Below, one piece after another: positions 1-3,809 of a stretch of DNA of 5,452 bases. The first letter of the stretch is position 1, and each line of letters begins with the position of its first letter. The DNA is from XYC2-FULL-41-22 sp041666465 (GTDB taxonomy: Bacteria; Patescibacteriota; Gracilibacteria; UBA1369; UBA12470). The position numbers were made by a program, and so were the translations under genes. The notes under the pieces were generated by a model, which saw only the letters and a program-made list of their open reading frames with translations, made no database searches and had not been told where the DNA came from. The stretch is taken from the NCBI GenBank assembly GCA_041666465.1, contig JBAYGX010000103.1, positions 1 through 5,452 on the forward strand, in the 5' to 3' direction.

Positions 1-440
1 AATACCAGGTTTATCTCTTCGCAATTTGCTGACATTATGCTTGATAAGTTGTTGTTATCTTGATTGAGATATCTTGAACTTACGCCATTTTCTTTTAGCG
101 TGGTTTTTGCGGTTTTGAGAAGTTTCCTTATTAGGCTTGGGTTTTCAGGATATGTACTTATTCCGTATTGGAATTTGCCCGGTTCTCTCTTGAGTTTTAA
201 AATTTCCGTTTCGATTAACTCTGAAAAATTTATTGGCATACTTGCCGGAAGTTCTTTGATTATTTCGCTTATTTTTATTGTTCCGCCAAGACGGTGGATT
301 ATATTCAGGTCAAACTGTTCTTTAACTATCGCGAATCCGCTTTCTTCAACTTCGAAAGGTTCCGCTTGTGGAAAAAATTCGAGAATTTCCGCGAGGCAGA
401 GTTTTTTTTCACGACCGAGATGGAAGAGGAAAGAGATTAT
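1..440 (-). CDS. TRM11-like RNA methyltransferase, N-terminal part (partial)
   Basis: A minus-strand frame is open from 479 to the left edge of the window (no stop in frame), and its product reads like the N-terminal, THUMP-like region of TRM11-family SAM-dependent tRNA/RNA methyltransferases. Visible family-like stretches are FLFHLGREKKLCLAEI near the start, then LGGTIKIS about 55 residues later, and KENGVSSRYL followed by NLSSIM near the window edge. In this family the N-terminal region binds RNA, and the Rossmann methyltransferase domain with its NPPY-type motif follows; that domain would lie outside the window, so catalysis cannot be checked. No ATG, GTG or TTG lies upstream of the conserved N-terminus in this frame; the first in-frame ATG (239-237) would delete about 67 conserved residues. 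The best-placed start is an ATA at 440-438 (M-I-S-F-L-F-H-L-G-R), which is unusual. The gene is divergent from ssb. The family call comes from motif memory; the reading frame itself is solid. Confidence 0.6.
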   Translation of the reverse strand, partial: MISFLFHLGREKKLCLAEILEFFPQAEPFEVEESGFAIVKEQFDLNIIHRLGGTIKISEIIKELPASMPINFSELIETEILKLKREPGKFQYGISTYPENPSLIRKLLKTAKTTLKENGVSSRYLNQDNNNLSSIMSANCEEINLV

Positions 441-459
441 AGCTTGGAGATTATAGCTT
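433..459. repeat. 14-bp tandem duplication carrying two TATAAT boxes (minus strand)
   Basis: The 13-mer gagattatagctt occurs at 433-445 and again at 447-459. Read on the minus strand, each copy contains a perfect TATAAT hexamer (441-436 and 455-450). The duplication sits exactly at the presumed start of the methyltransferase gene. A TATAAT at 455-450 would put transcription start near 443, a few bases before the ATA candidate start. I see no convincing -35 box at 16-18 bp from either copy, so promoter function is a suggestion only. Confidence 0.5.
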
Positions 460-519
460 ATAGAGAAGAGGGGACGGGTTTAAATTAACAGAATTGGCGT
501 TAAGCGCAAGTTTTAAAGC

Positions 520-548
520 TTGGTTTTGTTTTAGTAAAATGGTAATTT
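520..548 (+). promoter_or_regulatory. Possible weak promoter of ssb
   Basis: TTGGTT (520-525) and TAATTT (543-548) are separated by 17 bp, about 28 bp before the ssb start. An alternative -10 is TAAAAT at 535-540. Both hexamer pairs are poor matches to the sigma70 consensus, so only the location, in the 136-bp divergent spacer, favours this. Confidence 0.25.
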
Positions 549-576
549 AGAATTCCTTAAAATTTAATAAGAAAAT

Positions 577-1041
577 ATGGCTTACTCATTAAATCGAGCG
601 CAAATTATAGGTAATATAACCCGTGATCCGGAGTTGAAGAAAATTCCAAGTGGTACATCTGTTGCCAGTTTCGGTGTTGCGACAAATCATTCTTGGAAGG
701 ATGCCAGCGGTCAGAAGCAAGAGAAGGCTGAATTTCACAATATCGTCGCTTGGGGTAAATTGGCTGAAATCGTCGCTCAATACACAAGAAAAGGAAGCAA
801 GGTTTATATTGATGGTAGGATTCAAACTCGCGATTGGACCGGAGATGATGGGGTTAAGAGATATAGGACAGAGATTGTTGCCGAAAATTTGATTATTCTT
901 GATTCAAAAGGTGGCGCTTCAGCTGTCGCTGCAGGATTAGAGAGAGATCAGCAGCCGATAAAGGAGAAAGAGGATATTATTGAGGGGGCGGAGGATAGGG
1001 TTCAAGAGAAAGAGATTACGGTGGATGATTTGCCGTTTTAG
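577..1041 (+). CDS. ssb: Single-stranded DNA-binding protein (SSB)
   Basis: Bacterial SSB of 154 residues, within the usual family length. It coats single-stranded DNA during replication, recombination and repair and recruits partner proteins. Residues about 4-108 form the OB-fold: the start NRAQIIGNITRDPEL, the central FGVATNHSW, the FHNIVAWGKLAE strand, KGSKVYIDGRIQTRDW and the closing YRTEIVAENLIILD are all typical. A short acidic, disordered linker (about 110-148) leads to the tail DDLPF, the acidic tip with terminal Pro-Phe that docks SSB partners. The ATG at 577 is the only reasonable start and gives a standard N-terminus; there is no clear Shine-Dalgarno site before it. The gene is divergent from the RNA methyltransferase and is followed by 496 bp without a large gene. 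Confidence 0.96.
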   Translation: MAYSLNRAQIIGNITRDPELKKIPSGTSVASFGVATNHSWKDASGQKQEKAEFHNIVAWGKLAEIVAQYTRKGSKVYIDGRIQTRDWTGDDGVKRYRTEIVAENLIILDSKGGASAVAAGLERDQQPIKEKEDIIEGAEDRVQEKEITVDDLPF

Positions 1042-1114
1042 TGTAGAGAGCAAGACACAAGACACAGATAGCAGAATAAGTATAAGAAGTTGGAGAAGTA
1101 AAAGGAGTGACAGA

Positions 1115-1180
1115 GTGAAAAAATTGTCAAAAAAGAAAAGGCTCTGTAGTGATACGGAGCCTTCTCAGGTTGCTCTTTAA
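1115..1180 (+). CDS. Possible 21-residue small ORF with Shine-Dalgarno site
   Basis: A GTG at 1115-1117 lies 7 bp after AAAGGAG (1101-1107), one of only two good Shine-Dalgarno matches in this window. The frame reads MKKLSKKKRLCSDTEPSQVA plus a final L and ends at TAA 1178-1180. The first half is strongly basic. It overlaps the first hairpins of the putative structured RNA, and the surrounding spacer is purine-rich, so a chance AAAGGAG is quite possible. I do not recognise the peptide. Confidence 0.2.
   Translation: MKKLSKKKRLCSDTEPSQVAL
1131..1163 (-). terminator. Intrinsic terminator-like hairpin facing left
   Basis: On the minus strand AAGGCTC (1163-1157) pairs with GAGCCTT (1144-1138) and is followed directly by TTCTTTTTT (1137-1129). 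This is a good intrinsic terminator shape. No minus-strand gene is visible just upstream of it, so it may end antisense transcription through gmk, or its T-tract may be a coincidence of the A-rich spacer. The same stem with a GNRA loop belongs to the plus-strand RNA described at 1130-1371. Confidence 0.35.
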
Positions 1181-1326
1181 GTAATTAAAGAGCGGTGGAC
1201 TTAAGCTGGCTTTCTTAGGGTTCTTAGAGCCCTTTCTACCTACCGTTCTTTGGTGAGTGGTGTTTATAGACCGGAGTCACCGCCAGTCTCATTTTATTTT
1301 GGATTTTAGAGCTTAACTCTCGGCCG

Positions 1327-1370
1327 AAGCTTAAAGAAAAGCTTATTTGTTCCGTTTATTTTTATTTTTT
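1327..1370 (+). terminator. Possible terminator of the plus-strand RNA
   Basis: AAGCTT (1327-1332) pairs with AAGCTT (1339-1344) around the loop aaagaa. It is followed by a T-rich run from 1345 to 1370 that ends in tttatttttt. The stem has only six pairs and the T-run starts imperfectly, so efficiency would be modest. It lies directly before the -35 box of the next promoter. Confidence 0.35.
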
Positions 1371-1398
1371 GTCCGCTCCGCTAGGCATCCGATATAAT
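1369..1398 (+). promoter_or_regulatory. Sigma70-like promoter upstream of the small ORF and gmk
   Basis: TTGTCC (1369-1374, four of six consensus bases) and a perfect TATAAT (1393-1398) are separated by 18 bp. Transcription would start near 1405, giving a leader of about 17 nt before the 16-codon frame at 1422 and about 130 nt before guanylate kinase. With the TTGACA site at 3744, this is one of the two best plus-strand promoter candidates in the window. Confidence 0.6.
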
Positions 1399-1414
1399 AC
1401 GGTGTAGGGAGGGA

Positions 1415-1448
1415 ACTTTTGATGGGCAAGCCAGAGCCCAAGAAAAGT
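1415..1448 (+). promoter_or_regulatory. Leader hairpin covering the small-ORF start codon
   Basis: ACTTTT (1415-1420) pairs with AAAAGT (1443-1448), and TGGGC (1423-1427) pairs with GCCCA (1436-1440). The two stems are separated by a symmetric two-base internal loop, and the apical loop is aagccaga. The ATG at 1422-1424 is in the internal loop and upper stem, and the Shine-Dalgarno GGAGG lies just 5' of the hairpin. This geometry could control initiation. It does not match a riboswitch class that I know. A second short hairpin, GGTAT 1450-1454 with ATACC 1464-1468, follows. Confidence 0.45.
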
Positions 1449-1472
1449 AGGTATCGTGTAATTATACCATAG
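1422..1472 (+). CDS. Small ORF (16 residues), possible leader peptide of gmk
   Basis: ATG at 1422 is preceded by GGAGG (1408-1412) at a spacing of 9 nt, the best Shine-Dalgarno site in the window, and by a perfect -10 box ending at 1398. The peptide reads MGKPEPKKSRYRVIIP and stops at TAG 1470-1472. It is basic (six Lys/Arg) and has no membrane segment. The start codon lies inside the hairpin 1415-1448, so folding could hide it. After the TAG the same frame stays open to TAA 1542-1544, which overlaps the first gmk ATG at 1538. I recognise no family. A leader peptide controlling gmk, a small independent protein, a decayed gene with a nonsense codon, or a chance frame in a structured leader are all possible. 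Confidence 0.4.
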   Translation: MGKPEPKKSRYRVIIP

Positions 1473-1475
1473 AAA

Positions 1476-1505
1476 GCAGAATTACAGAAGGCAGAATTGC
1501 AGAGG
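1476..1505. repeat. 15-bp imperfect tandem repeat in the gmk leader
   Basis: Copies 1476-1490 (gcagaattacagaag) and 1491-1505 (gcagaattgcagagg) agree at 13 of 15 positions. The unit is a multiple of three. In the frame of the small ORF, after its stop codon, the two units encode A-E-L-Q-K and A-E-L-Q-R. Both differences are A/G transitions, one of them silent. Confidence 0.7.
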
Positions 1506-1537
1506 ATTGGTACTGTTGTTGAAGTGCATCTTTTTCG

Positions 1538-2122
1538 ATGTTAAAGTTCCTCTGTATGAAAGGAAAACTTTTTCTCATATTAGGCTCATCAGGTTCCGGA
1601 AAGGGGACTGTCTTATCCGCTTTGCGTCAGAAACATAAGGATTGGATATTTCCGCTTTCTTGTACAACTCGTGATAAGAGACCGCATGAACAGGATGGGG
1701 AGGTTTATAATTTTATATCTAAAGAAGAGTTTGAGCGAAAAGTTATCGCTGGCGATTTTTTGGAGTATGCTACCGTGCATCAGGATAATCGTTATGGGAC
1801 TTTGAAGAAGCCGATTATTGAGGCTCTGGAAGCCGGCAAAACGGTTGTTAGGGAAGTGGATGTTCAGGGTTTGTATTCAATTCGTGATTTGATTCCGGAA
1901 GATCAATTAATATCGATTTTTTTGACGGTTAAGTCTTGGGATATATTGAAGGCTCGAATTTTAAGGCGAAGTAAAATAAGTGATGACGAGATGGAAAAAA
2001 GATATGAAAGTTATTTGCGTGAAAGTAAATGGGCGAAAGAGTGCGATTATGTTGTCGAGAGTGTTGAAGGCGATCAGGAGCGTATTATTTCTAAAACAGA
2101 AAAGTTGATAACTGACAACTGA
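1538..2122 (+). CDS. gmk: Guanylate kinase
   Basis: Catalyses ATP + GMP to ADP + GDP in the cytoplasm, an essential step to GTP and dGTP. Numbered from the ATG at 1538 (194 aa), the P-loop GSSGSGKGT is at 16-24. The GMP-binding residues known from yeast guanylate kinase have equivalents: Ser41, Arg45, Arg48, Tyr57, Glu76, Tyr86, Thr88 (Ser in yeast) and Asp108. The arginine-rich lid lies around 140-161 (RILRRSKISDDEMEKR). The length fits the family. A second ATG at 1556 gives 188 aa beginning MKGKLFLILG, which matches typical family N-termini better; neither start has a Shine-Dalgarno site, so the true start is open between these two. The gene is probably transcribed from the promoter at 1369-1398 through a leader of about 130 nt. 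It converges on the unknown gene at 2129, with six bases between the two stop codons. Confidence 0.95.
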   Translation: MLKFLCMKGKLFLILGSSGSGKGTVLSALRQKHKDWIFPLSCTTRDKRPHEQDGEVYNFISKEEFERKVIAGDFLEYATVHQDNRYGTLKKPIIEALEAGKTVVREVDVQGLYSIRDLIPEDQLISIFLTVKSWDILKARILRRSKISDDEMEKRYESYLRESKWAKECDYVVESVEGDQERIISKTEKLITDN

Positions 2123-2131
2123 TAGTTGTTA
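2113..2131. terminator. Small stem straddling two convergent stop codons
   Basis: ACAACT (2115-2120) pairs with AGTTGT (2124-2129) around a three-base loop, extended by a G-T wobble and a T-A pair. It covers the gmk stop (2120-2122) and the stop of the minus-strand gene (2131-2129). It is the only candidate for separating the two convergent transcripts, and no long T-run follows on either strand, so termination here would be weak. Confidence 0.3.
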
Positions 2132-3709
2132 CATTTCTTCGTTTGCCAGTTTTTCCGCAAGTCCGGTTTCTTTCAGTATTTCGTTGTGTGATATTTGCGT
2201 CAGGCTTGGGTGGCGTTCGTCTGATCTGTAGAGTACGGTATACATTTCCGGTAAAATGGCATTCATGATTTCCATCATGCTGACTTTTTTTGCCAGATTG
2301 GCGTAGTTTTCGTAACTTGTATCGCAGGTTGCAAGTATCATATCTATACCTGTTGCGCTTGAGTATTCTCCTGTATGTGTTTTCAGGTATGAAAGCACCA
2401 TGCCATCCCCGCCGAGTTCTTTTGTTTGTATTGGTTCGACTCCTTTTGCTTCTTCAGTTTGTCCTAATTTTTCAAGAATTTTTATCCATGCTTTTTTTGC
2501 TAATGTTAGGTCGTGTACTTGGCAGAAGCCACCAAGACATTTCATCCCGTAATAGAGCGATATTATGAGGTAGCATAGTATCATGCTTGGGAAGATTTGT
2601 TTTTCTCGTAATGATTTCTCAACTCCTTCAGGTGTGAACTCGTGTTGATATATGTCTTTTTTTGATGAAAGTTTCCCGTTCTTTAATTCTAATCTTACTC
2701 TGTGGTGGTTTTCGCAAATCCCCCAAAACATATATGTTCCCCATTCTTCTTCGAGAGAAAACGCTCCTGGCAGGTTGTTGAAATCCTTTGCGATCAGCTC
2801 TTGATATCTCTTGTCGAAAAACAGTTTGTATATTAGAGATTTCGGATCTTTAAGGTGATGGTTTATCAGTAGCTCCGTGACGAGTGTTTCGATTTCCAGG
2901 TAAATCAAATCCGGTATTTTTTTATCCAGTTCTGTTTTTCCGTTTTTTGCTTTATGGAATAGTTGTGGCCACAATAAATAGTTTATTTTTGTGATCTGAG
3001 ATTGCAGATCCGGTGCTGATAGTACATCTTTGTTTTCGAAATATTTGTTGAGGATTTCAGTTATCTTTTCTCCTCGTTCTTTTTCGACATCTCTTTCGTG
3101 GATTTTTTTCTCGAGAAGTGTTTTCGCTTTTTCCAAATCGTCTTTGCAAAAAGCGCGCATCCCATAAACTACTCCCATTTTTGTTTTATCAGGTAGTATT
3201 GGCAATCTTATATATTTACCTGATCCTCTGCTTCCGCCATGGAATTCTATTCCTCTTGGAAATCCTGATGCGTTGTTGCATGAGACGCTTGCAAAAGAAA
3301 ATACAACTAAGTATTTGTAGTCTGGATCAGTGTTCTCAATTAACGGGAGAGATGATATTATGTTTGAGTTTATCCAGAATGGGTTGTCGATTGGAGCGTG
3401 ATGGTCTGCTGTTGATACTAAAGGAAGTTTTGTCAGTTGAGTTGCAATCTCTTTGCTTATGTTTTCGCCAAGTCGATTTTTTATCAAATATTCGGCTGTT
3501 TTTATTAACTCTTTTTTGCGATTATCGAGATGTGGTGTTGGATTGATATCTATGAAGTCTTTTGAGTAATCATAAAGTATCTTATTACTATGTTTTTTCA
3601 TGATTTCACCTAAAATGGGTCTGCGATTCCATATCGCTTCTTTCATTTTGTCAAGCAGTGGGGCTAGATTCTGTTTTTTATCCTTATCACCTTCCGTTGA
3701 TGTGCTCAT
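2129..3709 (-). CDS. Conserved protein of unknown function, paralog A (526 aa)
   Basis: I do not recognise this family. The protein is soluble-looking and Lys/Glu-rich, with no signal peptide. It aligns from end to end with the divergent neighbour at 3810-5369; over residues 45-123, which I aligned by hand, about one third of positions are identical. Shared motifs, in order: R-P-[IV]-L (30-33); L-Y-D-Y (45-48); T-x-D-H-x-x-P (100-106); N-N then F-P-R-G (145-153); Y-L-E-x-E-T (270-275); N-x-H-L (283-286); G-T-Y-x-F-W-G (324-330); and Y-Y-G-x-K-C-L-G-G-F-x-Q-V (386-398). Residues about 376-388 are strongly hydrophobic (a buried helix or a membrane segment), and 188-220 is a charged, probably helical stretch. 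The ATG at 3709 is supported because the paralogs align from residue 22 of this protein against residue 21 of the other. Its 3' end meets gmk. An enzyme is plausible from the conserved polar residues, but no reaction can be named. Confidence 0.85.
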   Translation of the reverse strand: MSTSTEGDKDKKQNLAPLLDKMKEAIWNRRPILGEIMKKHSNKILYDYSKDFIDINPTPHLDNRKKELIKTAEYLIKNRLGENISKEIATQLTKLPLVSTADHHAPIDNPFWINSNIISSLPLIENTDPDYKYLVVFSFASVSCNNASGFPRGIEFHGGSRGSGKYIRLPILPDKTKMGVVYGMRAFCKDDLEKAKTLLEKKIHERDVEKERGEKITEILNKYFENKDVLSAPDLQSQITKINYLLWPQLFHKAKNGKTELDKKIPDLIYLEIETLVTELLINHHLKDPKSLIYKLFFDKRYQELIAKDFNNLPGAFSLEEEWGTYMFWGICENHHRVRLELKNGKLSSKKDIYQHEFTPEGVEKSLREKQIFPSMILCYLIISLYYGMKCLGGFCQVHDLTLAKKAWIKILEKLGQTEEAKGVEPIQTKELGGDGMVLSYLKTHTGEYSSATGIDMILATCDTSYENYANLAKKVSMMEIMNAILPEMYTVLYRSDERHPSLTQISHNEILKETGLAEKLANEEM

Positions 3710-3714
3710 ATCCT

Positions 3715-3739
3715 GTTAATATTTTTGAGCATGTTAATA
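3715..3739. repeat. Direct repeat GTTAATA between the divergent genes
   Basis: GTTAATA occurs at 3715-3721 and 3733-3739, 18 bp apart start to start, just upstream of the minus-strand start codon and next to the TTGACA box of the plus-strand promoter. The spacing, near two helical turns, would suit a dimeric regulator or RNA polymerase contacts, but a heptamer repeat in AT-rich DNA can arise by chance. Confidence 0.35.
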
Positions 3740-3743
3740 GGCT

Positions 3744-3770
3744 TTGACATAAAAATCAATGGTCTAAGAT
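3744..3770 (+). promoter_or_regulatory. Candidate promoter of paralog B
   Basis: A perfect TTGACA lies at 3744-3749. The nearest -10-like hexamer is TAAGAT at 3765-3770 with a short 15-bp spacer; GATAAT at 3781-3786 is a better hexamer but 31 bp away. Transcription from the first would start about 33 nt before the ATG at 3810. No equally good minus-strand promoter is visible in the 100-bp spacer (TTGATT at 3761-3756 with TATTAA at 3741-3736 has only a 14-bp gap). Confidence 0.4.
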
Positions 3771-3809
3771 TCACTTTTGTGATAATATAGACATGTAAAT
3801 TAAACTAAT

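Larger units (their letters stand above)
1130..1371 (+). ncRNA. Putative structured RNA between ssb and gmk, class unknown
   Basis: The stretch contains a series of stems that fit a plus-strand RNA. Hairpin 1: 1138-1148 with 1153-1163, 11 pairs, tetraloop GTGA. Hairpin 2: 1172-1180 with 1185-1193, nine Watson-Crick pairs, tetraloop GTAA. Both loops are GNRA only on the plus strand. Hairpin 3: 1217-1222 with 1228-1233. Stem 4: GGTGA 1252-1256 with TCACC 1277-1281. Stem 5: 1205-1210 with 1282-1287, closing hairpin 3 and stem 4 and abutting stem 4. Wobble pairs in hairpin 1 (1145/1156), hairpin 3 (1221/1229) and stem 5 (1205/1287) are G-U on the plus strand but would be A-C mismatches on the minus strand. 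The RNA could end after the AAGCTT hairpin (1327-1344) in the U-rich tract to 1370. I looked for hallmarks of RNase P RNA, tmRNA, SRP RNA and tRNA and found none. It could instead be the ssb 3' UTR or an unknown regulatory RNA. Confidence 0.4.

Noticed and set aside
64..488. Plus-strand open frames across the left region (130 and 64 codons)
   Set aside because: They lie opposite the methyltransferase frame, whose product shows family-like motifs; their own products are low-complexity and resemble nothing.
1138..1290. Resemblance of CTTAGAGCCCT and neighbours to a pseudoknot region of tmRNA
   Set aside because: There is no tRNA-like domain, no T-arm and no CCA end in the spacer, and the upstream hairpins do not fit tmRNA. 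The match is short.
1130..1460. RNase P RNA or SRP RNA in the ssb-gmk spacer
   Set aside because: The conserved GAGGAAAGTCC-type P4 strand of RNase P and the GGAAGG/AGCAG loop of SRP RNA are absent on both strands.
1509..1544. GTVVEV stretch after the small-ORF stop as a remnant of translation factor IF-1
   Set aside because: Only about five residues agree, with no continuing similarity before or after, so it is likely to be chance.
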